Shown: positions 1 through 12,400, numbered from the stretch's first letter. The stretch: 64,000 bases of DNA from Rutpela maculata (GCA_936432065.2 OW386292.2:136477460-136541459); one strand, 5' to 3'. The notes: generated from the sequence alone by a model not told the origin. A program made the numbers and translations.

Positions 1-800
1 ACCTTATCGTTTGTTTTGACTTCCCACTCTTTTTTAGAAGCAGGATCTAATTTGTTGGTTAATAAATAAATTAGGATTGTGTCCCACGTTTCCACCGGTA
101 TTTCTAAATTTTTTAATGCCCTAAAATGTTTTTCGAAATTGTCAGTGAATTGCCTAATTGCCGATGACGAACTATTTATATTTGGCAAGTCAAATATTTC
201 TCTCATGTGCGTTCTAATTATCACTTTTTTATTTTCATACCGTTTTTTAAGTAGGTCCCAGGCTGTGGTGTAATTTGTTTCCGATACTTCCAAAGATTGT
301 ATCAACTCGGCAGCCTCACCTTTTAAAGCAGCCTGCAAATACTGATATTTTTGTATGTTGTTTAAATTTGCGTTATTGTGAATTAAAGTGCGAAATGTGT
401 CATGAAAGCCATACCATTTTTCATAAGAGCCCGAAAATTCCGGTAATTTAATTTTCGGCAAAACCACGTCCTTTTGTGCACCTGCAACTATGGGCGCAAC
501 TTCCCTTTGATTTTGATTTGAAGGTAAAGGTAAATGCTTTTTTGCTGTAGCAACTAAACTAAAATATTTGTCCTCAAATTCATCCCTTTCAGAATGCTGT
601 GTTTGTGCATTATCTAATAACTCTATTTGCGTTTGTACGTCAGCAAATTTTGAAAAGACCAATTCTAGTTTGTCCAACCGTGCCTGTACCTCATCTATTT
701 TAGAGTTATCGACTTGAATATTGTCTAAAAACGTGCTAAATCTTGTTAATTGACTTTTGTAAACACCTCGGTTTGCTACTAATGATTTTAAATCTGCCAT
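1..800 (-). CDS. BEL/Pao-type retrotransposon Gag, N-terminal part, runs off the left edge
   Basis: An uninterrupted reading frame begins at the ATG at 800-798 and stays open to base 1 (about 266 codons), so the product is partial at its C-terminus. The first 75 or so residues are heptad-like and predicted coiled coil. They are followed by a conserved block with LPEFSGSYEKWYGFHDTF-type wording and then by AALKGEAAELIQSL and NYTTAWDLLKKRYENK. This arrangement is what I know from the DUF1759 Gag family of BEL/Pao LTR retrotransposons; Gag packages the element RNA in virus-like particles. The lack of any stop or frameshift suggests a recent insertion, unlike most repeats here. Protease and pol should lie to the left, outside the window. 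It sits upstream of the first visible RNF207-like exon, in antisense. Confidence 0.85.
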   Translation of the reverse strand, partial: MADLKSLVANRGVYKSQLTRFSTFLDNIQVDNSKIDEVQARLDKLELVFSKFADVQTQIELLDNAQTQHSERDEFEDKYFSLVATAKKHLPLPSNQNQREVAPIVAGAQKDVVLPKIKLPEFSGSYEKWYGFHDTFRTLIHNNANLNNIQKYQYLQAALKGEAAELIQSLEVSETNYTTAWDLLKKRYENKKVIIRTHMREIFDLPNINSSSSAIRQFTDNFEKHFRALKNLEIPVETWDTILIYLLTNKLDPASKKEWEVKTNDK

Positions 801-1600
801 GTTGATTAAACCAAATCAATAAATCAAATCGACAAATACCTATTCGCAACTAATGCTAAAATGCCACGACTATAATTTGTGTTAAATGAAAAATGAATCA
901 CTTGTCAAATGTTTTTTGTGAGTTTTTTTTATATTTATTAAATAAATATACGATATCAAGAAATGTGCTATTTTTTAAACTATATATTGTGAAATATAAT
1001 GCAAATCTGAAATACTGCCCAAATTATGTGAATTAATAAACCAACGCACTTGTTTTATTTCAACTGTAGAATTTTGCTTTATTTTTTGTAAATAAAACCT
1101 AATACGAATTGTGAATAAATTGAGACAACAATAAATTAACGCATGCAAAATTGGAAAGGACTTACAGGAAGGTATTGTGCCGCCTGGGTCTCTGCTACCT
1201 GCTGTTGCTTTGATGATGCCGCCTCGACCTTCGACGACGGGCCGACTTGTTGATTATTTTGATAGCAAACGGCTTCCGTAACCACAATGTTTTCTTGATT
1301 TTTTAAACCATCTGCTCTAAGGACCAATTACTATGTCTGTCTTCTTGAAATAAATAATTTTATAACTCGAAAATACAAACATTTATTGTTGAAAAATAAG
1401 CGGACTGTAACAATAGTGACTGTGTACATAAAATCATTGTAACTTAACAACTGAAAACTCAAAAAACCTCATGGTCTCGCGTCTGCATTCCATCATCCCC
1501 CCCATTTCGCCTCGGCGCGTGGCTGGTACGAATATAGTCTGTTCACAGTTTGTAAAGATAAACATAGATATTGTCTGTTCACAATTTATAGCACTAAACA
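801..1600 (-). other. Probable 5' leader and LTR region of the BEL/Pao element
   Basis: This stretch lies immediately 5' of the Gag start on the minus strand, where the untranslated leader, primer site and 5' LTR are expected. I could not fix the LTR ends because the matching 3' LTR is outside the window. A 63-codon minus-strand frame at 1327-1136, rich in Gln and Ala, is visible but has no recognisable domain. It is either part of the leader or fortuitous. Confidence 0.35.
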
Positions 1601-1622
1601 GTGACGGAGAAAAAAGGGAATA

Positions 1623-1768
1623 ACGTCAATTGAATTAGACACTATATTATATATATGGATCAGTGCTCTTCAACTTATGTATAGACTCACTCTATCTCCT
1701 TCTATTATCTACACTGGTGCAGTAGTTCAGACTGTGTGAACAAACCTAATATCAAATTCAATTGACGT
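1623..1768. repeat. 14-bp inverted pair upstream of the THAP fragment
   Basis: ACGTCAATTGAATT at 1623-1636 is matched by its exact reverse complement at 1755-1768, 118 bases apart. The pair lies just 5' of the THAP-like start codon at 1809. It could be a terminal or subterminal repeat of that element or a regulatory palindrome. Confidence 0.5.
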
Positions 1769-1808
1769 TTATAGGTTATATTTCGGTTTATTTTAGCGGC
1801 ATAAAGTT

Positions 1809-1904
1809 ATGGATAAATCTAAGTTTAAGCAGTGTTTTGTGCCGTACTGTGTAAATAATACCACCAATTCACTGAAAAAAAACTTTTCTTCAGTGTTCCA
1901 GTAA
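1809..1904 (+). pseudogene. THAP zinc-finger domain, N-terminal fragment
   Basis: The start at 1809 gives MDKSKFKQCFVPYCVN, with the Cys-x4-Cys spacing that opens a C2CH THAP DNA-binding domain. The frame then crosses a run of A residues; shifting by one base there restores a FFSVP-like THAP continuation, ending at a possible GTAATG donor near 1901. THAP domains occur in P-element-type transposases and in host DNA-binding proteins. Here the broken frame and a second copy at 42241 point to a mobile-element origin. A conserved exon on the opposite strand converges on it (2109-1979). Confidence 0.6.
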
Positions 1905-1978
1905 TGAATGGTGAACATAAAAATGAATAGTTAACTGTTTTTCTAATATTTATAATCAAAACGATAGCTGTAACGTAC

Positions 1979-2109
1979 CTCGCGGCTTTTGCACCTCTAA
2001 CCTCTGCAATGCTAAAATGATAATCTCTTTTTAAAAATTCACTGATCATAAATATATCTATAGAAGGTAAAATATCAGAATTAGCTTTTATAAATCCTGC
2101 CCCAATCAT
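1979..2109 (-). pseudogene. First coding exon of an unidentified repeated gene, convergent with the THAP fragment
   Basis: The ATG at 2109-2107 opens a 131-nt exon-like segment (MIGAGFIKANSDILPSIDIF..., then SEFLKRDYHF and VRGAKAA) ending at a good donor, GAG|GTACGT. A weaker homologous segment occurs at 42488-42381, again facing a THAP start codon. I recall similar sequence (x-LP-x-ID-x2-M, then E-(I/V)-RG-x-KA) as a multicopy family in arthropod genomes but cannot name its function. Confidence 0.5.
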
Positions 2110-2680
2110 TTTGAAGGAAAATAAATACCAAACGCTAAAAATTTCTAATCAAATGTCAAATTCAATTTTAACATTTGAAGTTATTTTCTTTATTGCCAAC
2201 AATGTCAACTTGTTCCTCTTCTTCTGTTCTTCGTATAACTTCACATCTAACTGCCGTTATGATGTCACTTCCGTTTTCGTGGTACATTCAAATAGTCGAA
2301 CTTTAATAATTTTTTTTTAATATGTTGCGCTTAGAATTTTTCTTTCAAACATATAACTAAATTAACGCCTCCACTACCATATTTCACCATTTTTGAAAAT
2401 TCGTCAACAACCCAATTGTAATAATAACGTCGAACGATGTGACACATCTGTTTTTTAAGAACTTTTCGACCCCTGAAAAAATCGTTAAGTGTGTTAGAAA
2501 AGGATAGAATAGAATTTATTCTGTATTGGAGACGACAATAGCACATAAAACATATAAAAGCACTGTATATAAAAGATGAAAAAGGATTACCTTTTTCATT
2601 AGACAAGAATTATAGGCCCATCTCACTACTAGATTATATCAGTAAGAAAATTTAAAACTCATGTACAGCAGCCTGATAAA

Positions 2681-2830
2681 TTACTTCCACATTCAGTGGA
2701 AGTATAGTAGCGACAAGAAAAATGTTTGAAAATTTTTATTCAAATAGGCTTAGAATGTTATGAAACGTCGTTTTAAGTTTGAGCGAAAAAGAATTTCTGT
2801 CTGTCGTCTGTAACTTCTCTATTGGGTATT
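2681..2830 (+). repeat. Dispersed repeat family A, copy 1 (hairpin CTTCCAC/GTGGAAG end)
   Basis: The copy begins TTACTTCCACATTCAGTGGA, a 7-bp-stem hairpin, followed by an AT-rich tract, the phrase AAATAGGCTTAGAATGT, and CTGTCTGT. The same order of words occurs at 21290-21655 (inverted), 22530-22605, 28365-28750, 41677-41960 and 63005-63100. Confidence 0.7.
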
Positions 2831-2837
2831 GAGTTTA

Positions 2838-3100
2838 GGGGCCCGCCAGAGATTTTGACAATTTTTTTTTCAAATTTCTCCCCCCGCTCATCAATTATTA
2901 AGCGCAAGGGCCCGTTGGCTTTCGAGAGACCCTCCAGAGATTTTGGCAAATTTTTTTTTTAATTTCTCCCCCTGTTCATCAGTTATTATGCACAGGGGCC
3001 CGCTAGAAATTTTGACACAAAATGATCTTCCCGCTCTCAATTATTAGGCGCGGGGGGCCCACCAGTGAATTTGGTACCGGGGCCCATGATTTGATGCGGG
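2838..3100 (+). repeat. Degenerate tandem GGGCCCGC units
   Basis: Four to six imperfect units contain a GGGCCCGC-like core followed by AGAGATTTTG, a poly-T run, ATTTCTCCCCC and TCATCAATTATTA. Cores lie near 2838, 2908, 2995, 3055 and 3080. A related unit, in a different order, lies inside the Tc1-like pseudogene at about 10055-10165. Function unknown; it is distinctly GC-richer than its surroundings. Confidence 0.6.
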
Positions 3101-3459
3101 GGGGCTGAAGCTATATAGGTATGGTGTAAGGGGAGTCTTATAGAATCATATCTATCAAGCGATGTTCAATTTCAATGATCTTTACAAAAGGGAAGGTTAT
3201 TTAGATCTATTTTTACTTTTGCACAGTCTTCATCGCTGTGTATTACACCATAAAACTTGAGATCATCAGGGTAAGGTAAAAAATACAATATTTAAAGTTT
3301 CATACTACATTTTTTACAAATACAAAAAATAAGATGTCCGATACCCTCTGTTACTGTGATAAAAGCTGATTTTAAATAAGCACCAGCGAGTGGGTATCAC
3401 CGGTATCTTCTAATTTTTTGTGTTTTCTATTATGTTAATTATATACTACTCCTTTTTAG

Positions 3460-6400
3460 ACTTCTGTTAGAGATGGCATAATAGCCTTGAAAGGTCTGAT
3501 GGACGAACTGCGTCGGAACATGGACAGCGAGAAGCATACGATCAATACGTTTTGCCAAGGCATGCAGGAGGCCATGGCAAAAACTCACGCCACCATGATA
3601 ATGGAGGTTCAACGACAGTTCGAGAGCAAAGAGAGGATATACCGAAGTCAGCTGCTAGTTTTAGGCAAGTTTATGTAATATTTATTAATTTTCAATTAAG
3701 GTACTTGTATACTGATAAGAGGGAATCTAGCGGTGGATTTAATATATTAAAACGTGAGAGAGATATAGTAAAAAGATTTGGCAACACTGTGTATTAAATA
3801 CGACTCATAACACTAATCCACTTGTCGCTGCTTGTTAATTTAATTTCATGTATTTTCAGGTTAGATTAAGTTAAATAATAGTATACTCCAGTCATTTTAG
3901 ACAAAAATATGGTTTCTGTTCTAACAAATTATATCCTTCATTTTTTTTTTTTTAATTGATTTATTTTGGTATTTTAAAGATAATATTAAAAATCGGCAAC
4001 GAGATCACTACGGCATAAAAAATTATTCAAGGTCAAAGTTCACAAAAAACGGTTTTTGCGAATATCGCACTTTCTATGGCTTGGAGGCCAATTGAGGTTA
4101 TTATGAAAATTAAAGATAATGAAATTCCACACAAAAATTATCTCTTCCATTTTTTACGTACAACGAACGGTTTAGGCATTGTACGTAAAAAATGAATAAA
4201 ATATTTTTCGTCCAAAATTTGATTATCTTTCATTTTCATAATAGCCTTAATTAATATAATATATACAAGAAAACAATCCAATCAAAATTACTGTACTGTA
4301 CAATAAAAATTTGTATAATGTGCTTACACATAGGTACACAAATTATACTTCACAGTCCTGTCCTCATTATTACCACTTGTAGTAGTGCTAACTTCTACCA
4401 ATACCGTACAACGTTTAAAGAATTTTTCTTCGCCCGTAGTTATCCTGTCCCTGCGCCGGCCCTGTTGTGTCTTACTCGACGCGCCACCTATCGTGTTCAT
4501 ATCACATCCTCACTTTGTTAATTTGTACCATTCCGTAAACAACGAATTATATAACACAATGGAAAAAACTTCCAAAAAAGTCGAGAAATCGACCAGAAAA
4601 TGAAAGAAAAATACGAAAATGTTAAAGGAAATTAAGAAGTTACAAAAGAAAATGGAGTTGACTTCGTCAAGCAAGTATCTCATTGAATTTTTAGGTTTTT
4701 TAGCTTCCGCAAAATGGCGAACACGGACTAGTTTAAGAGAACTTGAAAAGTGGTATGATCACATGAAGTACCTAAACTTTTCACATGGAAATAGTTCTAG
4801 TTAGTCGATTTTATTGCAATGGTAAATCATAATAATAATTATACAAAGTGGTCTGATCACGTGAAGTACCAATACTTTGTTCACCAAGGAATCCAGGGGC
4901 GATTTTTAAGGGAGAGATATGAGCAATCACTCCCTAAACTAATATAATATACTGCTGGCATAGTATGAAACAATTATAGAAATCATTATCCTTCAGAAAT
5001 CAATAGATGACAAATGTGTTGCATTTTTCAGGGAAAGCCTGAAGCTGTTCGGCCATTGATAATAATTAGTGTTATCACACGAAGCACTATTTTCCCTTCT
5101 TTAAATAACGAGTTCTGCACCACAGATAATCCCTTCATTCAGGTTCTGACTCGGTTTCTAGTCTTGACTGACTCAAGAACCAGTGACTTATCAAATGAGG
5201 ACGTAGTGCTTATCGAACAACATATTATCGAGCAGGTTAATGACAATATAATTATTGGGTGAAGACCCACTAGGTAATATGCCTTAAGAACTCCTCACAT
5301 TTCAGCTCGTTGGGCAGAAATAATTTAAACAGGCGCATTATTATGTGACTTACATTAAGCAATGTCAATACATATTAGGTTTGTAATGGCACCGCACAGT
5401 AATCCCAACATTAGAAAGAAACACAAAGAAGGGGGAAGGGGGATCGTAGAAACCAGAATGCAGACTCAAGTACCGACACAAGAAGAAGACATCAGAAGGA
5501 AACCCAAACATCATTATTATTAGAGGGAACAGACAAATATACTGGTCGACTTAAATCACTTAACGAATGGCAAATACTAACAGATAATTCAATTATCCTA
5601 TATATGATATAAGGTATAAAAATAAACTTTTACATCCATCCCAAACCAAAATTGTTTGCCGAAAGTGAATCTGGGCAATGATATATCAAATTTTGAAAAA
5701 AGCATCGGTCACCTATTAAATATTGGGGCCATAGAAAGTTGTGTTCACAGAAAGGGGGAATTTCTTTCCTCGTATTCTTTTAAACAAAAACCAAGGGTGA
5801 TTACAGGTTTATTCTAAATTTAAAAAACCTAAACAAGTTCGCTAATCCACCTCATTTTAAAATTGAAGATTATCGTACAGTTTTTAAAGCTAATCTCACA
5901 GAATTCCCTCCTCACAGCCAGTGACGTGAAAGGGTGTAAAATACTGAGGCAATACTTAATCAGTTATCCACACTCGGTTTCGCAATCAATAAGGAAAAGA
6001 GAGTATTAACACTAGAGGACATGCACATGACAATTTCTAGGCTTCGAATATAATTCGGTAGATATAACAATATCAGTGCCGAGAGAGAAATGCGTCAAAA
6101 TTTTAAAATTACTGAATAATTTTTTGAAATGTTCTAGTTGTAAAATTCGAAACCTGGCTGAAGTAATTAGTACATTAATAGCTATATGCCCAGGTGTACC
6201 CTATAGCTGGTTGTATACAAAAATATTAGAAAGGTAAAAAATGTTAGGTCTTAAAAGGAAGGGAAATTATAAGGGAATAATGATTATCAAACAACAGGTT
6301 AAGAAAGACCCACTACGGTGGTCAGTCACATACCAAATGCAAACAGTTCTATGAGATCTTTATATCATCAACTTATTACCTATACCAATGTTTTTACAAC

Positions 6401-9400
6401 AGCTTGGGGTGCTTCCTGCGGAGACAAGATTATTCATGGTTTTTTGGCCTCCGTCATCAGTGATGAACTAAAGTATTTGCCGCTTTATTTACGCAAACCT
6501 AAAATTGCCGCCTCTAATAATAATAAGAAAGTTGCTAATTTCATATTGAATATATAAAAAAAAAAAAAAGGAAAAAAAAAAGTTTAACTTATTGTGACTT
6601 GTTTAATACCTAAATAATCATTTCCAAACATGATAAAAGCAAATAAATAAGAAATAATTAGGTAATTGTAAATATATGTATTAAAACAGTTTTCGCCATG
6701 ATTTTCATGCGACAAAGTCATTAATGGTAGGCTGAAAGTCAATATCTACCGCCCCTAAATATCTGCCACTTTACGCATGTGCGTAATTGGCATATAGGGT
6801 AATCTAGCACTGGCCTCCGCAAGAAGCAGCATACCATATGAACTATTTAGAATTTTTGGCTGCTGAAAATGGTCTTAAAGCATTCACAAAAAACATGTGA
6901 AACTGCGATATTCTTTCTGAGGGTAGACAGCATAACGGCCATTTTTTCACATAAACAAGGAGTAAAAATTGAAAATCTAAATACAAAAGCAAGAAACATC
7001 TGGCAATATTGTGAACAAAAAGGAATAAAAAGACTATGCTTCTTACATAAACTTAAAACTCAATATAGAAGCAGATACAGAATCAAGGAGTCCCTCTGTA
7101 GATACTTAGTATGAGATCTCTATCTCTCACTTCAATATTATTTGTAAGAAATTTGGCATGCGAGATATATTTGTAATTCACCCAAATACAAAATGTAAAT
7201 TATATGTCTCATGGCAACCAGATCCACACTCAATATGTACAGGTTTTACTATTTCTTGGGCCAAGATATTTTTTCTTGTGCTTTTCCTCCATTCTCCATG
7301 GTTCCCAAAGTTCTCAACAAGATTATTATCGAAGAGAAAGCTAGGGGGGCAGTGGTAATACCTAAATGGGAAAGCCAACCTTCGTTTCCCTTATTTTAAA
7401 ACTGGTAGAAAAAGTCAACCCAAATCAGACACCTTTCAGAACATCACAGCCAATGTGGAGGAATATTTCACTGAAGACAGGTCTTTTATCTGACAGTCTT
7501 GTTTAAAACTGAACTTCCCGGAAGCTGGAATTCATGCAATAATTGCCTCTATATCTGCGGGACTCTTAAATAGTATGAATTCTCCTACACAAGATGGTGG
7601 GAATTTTGTAAAAACAAGCAATAAGTTAACCCATTCGCTTATAATTCAGAACATTTTATACAGTTCTTGAACGCATTAAATATAAAGGGTAAGTCTTATT
7701 AAGCAATTAACAGCTGCAAATCGGCTCTTATACCTCAGTTTTCCGATCGCCAATAAAAACGAAGAATTAATAGATTCCTCAAAGGAATCTATAATATAAA
7801 ACCTCAAAAAGCTAATCTTGTCCCGCGATATATTTGGAGAAAGCCCACATACAAATTGTTTTCTGAAAATACGAGTCGTAAGTCGGTGACACACTGCTAG
7901 CAATTATTTCAGCTCACCGGTTACAAACCTTTTCAAAATAAAATTTAAACATACAAAAAAGTTCGAGGACAGGTTTGAAATATATGTCCCTGATAGAGTT
8001 AAGACTACTGGAAAAGGAAGATACCAACCGCTAATCATTATACCTTTCAATGAAAGGACAAATTTGTGCCTTGCGAGTTTACTTACTGCCCACATAGAAA
8101 AGACAAAAGATTTCAGAACTACTGATAATGACACATTAATTCTTACCTATAAGAAGCCTCCATAACCCAGCAGCAGTGCAATCAATACGCAGCTAGGTCA
8201 AAAAGGTACTTTTTCAAAAGTGGTGTTGATACGTATTCAAGGGTTGGTATATATTCAAGCTGTACTACTAGACACGCTGCAACCTCAGCGCAGCCCGCAA
8301 AAGGTCTAGGTGGTCAAGTAAATTCAGCACTTTTTTAGATTTTTTATAATAAGCCTACCAATATGTCGATACAAACTCATTTCCTCAGGGGATTTTAAAA
8401 GACTCGGCTACCTCAAGCCGAGTAGTTATACGAAGTCTTTTATTTTTACTATCAGTATCATTTTGTTCAGCCTTAAATGATAAGACTGCTTGCAGACTTT
8501 CTCAAGTCTTGTTTCTAGGATAAACTTTTGTATTCTTATTTTCCAAGTAAGTTTACAGTTAAGTAACTGCGATAACAAGTGTTATCAATTCCTGTAAAAC
8601 GAAAAACGTGTTTTATATCTACGATAGAAATACATTTATAAAACGTATTTCTTCAAAACAACCCTCCAGCTCTATAGATCGTTTATTTTTTCTCTAAACA
8701 TCTACAAGTGGTAATAATGAGGACAGGACTGTGAAGTATAATTAACAGATCAAACGACTTACCTGTAAAGAAATTTGATCCTAATTATACGAACAGTCCT
8801 GTCCGAAATTATTACACCCCTCCCAAGTGCCCAAAAATGTATACGTATGTATAACGTATAACGAAACCCCCATTGAGATATAAAAACGATCTACAGATAT
8901 AGGATTCTTTAAACTACAGTGAGGATGTGATATGAACACGATAGGTGGCGCGTCGAGTAAGACACAACAGGGCCGGCGCAGGGACAGGATAACTACGGGC
9001 GAAGAAAAATTCTTTAAACGTTGTACGGTATTGGTAGAAGTTAGCACTACTACAAGTGGTAATAATTTCGGACAGGACTGTTCGTATAATTAGGATCAAA
9101 TTTCCTTACAGGTAAGTCGTTTGATCTGTTAATTTTGAACGAAAAACATTTTATTCATTTTTTACGTACAATGCCTAAACCGTTCATTGTATATAAAAAA
9201 TGGAAGAGATAAGTTTTGTGCGAAATTTTATTATCTTTCATTTTCATAATAACCTCAATTGGCCTCCAAGCCATAGAAAGCGCGATTTTCGCAAAAAAAA
9301 AACGTTTTTTGTGAACTTTGACCTTGAATAATTTTTTATGCCGTAGTGATCTAGTTGCCGATTTTTAATATTTTCTTTAAAACACCAAAATAAATCAATT

Positions 9401-12400
9401 TAAAAAAAAAATGAAGGATATAATTTGTTACATCAGAAAAGTCTACTTTCACTGGACTATACAACATATTTAAAAATGGCAGAATAACTAAAGTATACAG
9501 GCAGATTTATTAAAAAAAAAAGTGCCTTAAAAAACCAATTAAGACTTAAGAAATAGTAAAACTGATTCTAATTTTTCAACCGAATGCCAAGATCATATTT
9601 GGGAAGGAAATCGCAATGCCAAAATTAACTGGTCATGAAAAAAATTTTATTCTTTCTAAAATTGAAGACGTATGGTCTATCAGAGCAGTTGCTAACCATT
9701 ATCAATTGAATAAAAGTACTGTTATGAGTGTGAAGAAAAGGTGGGAGGAGGAAGGTAGCGTAAAGATGAAGCGTTTCTTGGTTATTTGAGGAAAAATCCG
9801 TTTCAAACAGCAGGAGACGATGTGTTCATGACAAATTTTCCAGCGTCGAAGTCAACAGCTAGCCGAAGGATAGGAAAATCGGGATTAAAAAACTGTACAA
9901 GTGCCAAGAAGACCATATTAACAGAAGAATAGAAGCAAGCCCGCATTCTGTTTTGTTTAAATTATGTCTATCAGCCGTTGAAGTGTTGGAGCAATGTTGG
10001 GTTTACCGATGAAAAAGTTTTTCAGTCTTGTAATGACAGACATATTCTGGTGTACCATCCAGGCCTTGAAATTTTTTTTGGATTTCTCCCCCCGCTTATC
10101 AAAAAATTCTTTTACGGGCCCGCCCTGAAAAATGGTTTGCCTGCCCTGAAAGCACTTTCTAGCTACAGGCCTGGTACCATCCTGCAAATACCAGGTTTCA
10201 CGAACGTTATTATGTGTCTCCGCCGGAACAGATCCGGGCGATTTTCTGTTAACGTTTTGGCATGGATAAGCGTGCATGGCCCTGGTGTAGCATGGCGTAG
10301 GGTAATGGTGGATTTAATAAACAAGTTTATAGGGATATTTTGGAAAACACGCTTCCATCGGTGGAGCAATTATTGGATATAACAACACCTTCATTTATCA
10401 ACAAAACAACTGCCCTATTCAAACTGCCAGGATAATTACTCAGTGGTTTGGGAACAATAAATTGTCTGGGGTTTGCTAGTAAAAAAAATTTATGAACGAA
10501 ACTTCAGACCAAGAAATGAAGAATTATGGTCAGCCATTGAAAATTGTTGGGAGGAGCTAAGAGAAAAAGAAAACTATTGTAGTAGATTGATTGCTTCTAT
10601 GCCAACAAGATTTAATCACATCTTGGAAGGAAACGGAGCCATGACAAAATATTAGGTTATATTATTTACACAATAAATACAATCGCAGTTATGTGCAGTC
10701 GTATCTGTAAATTTTTCAACGTCAATTTTTACATTTATTACAAATTAAAATCATTCCCATTGAATGGTGTAAAAAGGTAAGAGAAAAAAATACGTAAATG
10801 TTTTTCTTCTGGATTAACATTATTCAAATACCTTACTTATGATGTTTCGTAATCAGTGTCAGTTTTTTATAACCTATATGATAATAAAAAATCTAAATTC
10901 CAAAAAGACTGATTCACACCACTCAATATTAGTAAAAACTGGATTACTTTATTTTTCAAGGGTATGGGATTTCATTGCACCAAATGTTAATATAATAATA
11001 ATAATTATTATTATTATTATTGTTATTGTTAGTTAAATAAATAAATAAAAGTATATTGTTTATAGGTACGGTGATGCCAGTTCTTCAGCTGCATTTGGTT
11101 TTGTGCACTACCTTCACAGCTGCCGCCAATAAATATCAGTTTTTGGAACTATGCCCTTCACTAATTGATAGATTAGCTGCCGTCGGTAATTTGAGTCAGC
11201 CTGTCAGGTAATGAACGTGGTATTTTAATATGTCTATTCTGATATATCTTCTTTTTTGCTCTCAGGTCTTTGCAATCCTCCCAGATAAAAACAAACTACC
11301 GTAGTGAATTTGCTCAGTGTCTCGAACCGTGGATTGGACCGGCTGCTGTCAGCCAACATCAGACTGAATTGGCTGCAGGTATGTTTATTTTACCATAAAA
11401 AAGACAGGCTGACAACTACAGTCTGTCTGCATATTATTGATGAATTAATTAATTTTTTGAAAAAAGTTCCTCATAAATAGCATTACATCATGAAAAAGTA
11501 ACTTAGTCTTTGTTAAATGGATTCATAATTTAAGAAAATACGAAAGTGGGTCGGGAGAGTACATTTAGTAGCGCAAACCTTTTTTTCAAGATGGAGGCTA
11601 ACATTTAATTCAGATTCCTTGAGACTTTTGATATGTTAGACTAGTTCACAAGTTGAAAGCCGTGTTAATTCTTGATAAAGCTCGTAAAAATATGAGTGAG
11701 GGCTCATTGGATTTGGAATGACATCTAGAAAAATGTGCAAAAGTTTCAAACCTGCACATAAACAATTGCAAAATTTATAAACAAATTAAGGTTGAAAAAA
11801 TAACGAGTTTCGTTTTTGCAAATAGTTAGAAAACTATTAATATTTAAGAGAGATTCTTAGAGGAAGAAATTTCCAACAAAAAAGTCCCGACTCCCGAAAC
11901 TCTATCTCTATTATTAATAATTTTAACTTAATGTTGAAAATAGAGCTCCACGCAGCGAACACTAAGCCGTTACGATGCTCTGAAACCGGCCGTTACAAGT
12001 AAAAACATTTTTTTATGTTATTAAATATTAATTTAAAAATTTTTTAAAATTATGGTATTATTTAGATACTTAAAAGAACAATATCCCGTTGGAAAAAAAA
12101 TGTTTTCACTGATTTTTCATAAAATGAGCCTATTAATTAAAAATTTTTTTTTAGAGTTTGCGTTTATATTTCAAGTCGGATAATTGTTAAACAAAAGCCA
12201 CTAAAATTATTTCGCTTCGTGGAGACCTTATGTCAACTATACTTTATGGGATTATTACATTGCGATGTTTTTAATTGTTATAGTCTATTACTTATTAATT
12301 ATTAATTTAAGCTAATAAAAAATATTTTCTAGTTTTTTTGTGCCTGGCTATCTGAAGCCACCATTACTTAGAATAGTATATTGTGATCTATGATTTTAGC

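Larger units (their letters stand above)
4341..9130 (+). mobile_element. DIRS-like tyrosine-recombinase retrotransposon, full length but decayed
   Basis: The ends are defined by the internal complementary region at 8705-8814: its first part is the exact complement of 4341-4379 and its second part the complement (one mismatch) of 9059-9130, so the circle junction lies between 9130 and 4341. Inverted terminal repeats of about 165 bp lie at 4352-4518 and 8918-9079. Between them, in order, are a possible gag (4619-5262), reverse transcriptase remnants (about 5700-6330), RNase H (about 6960-7110), a downstream conserved block (7210-7400) and tyrosine recombinase remnants (about 7930-8300). DIRS elements integrate through a recombinase rather than an integrase and leave no target duplication. 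Many stops and frameshifts make this copy non-autonomous. Confidence 0.85.

Noticed and set aside
1136..1327. 63-codon Gln-rich frame as a host gene
   Set aside because: No domain, no clear splice context, and it lies in the presumed leader of the BEL/Pao element.
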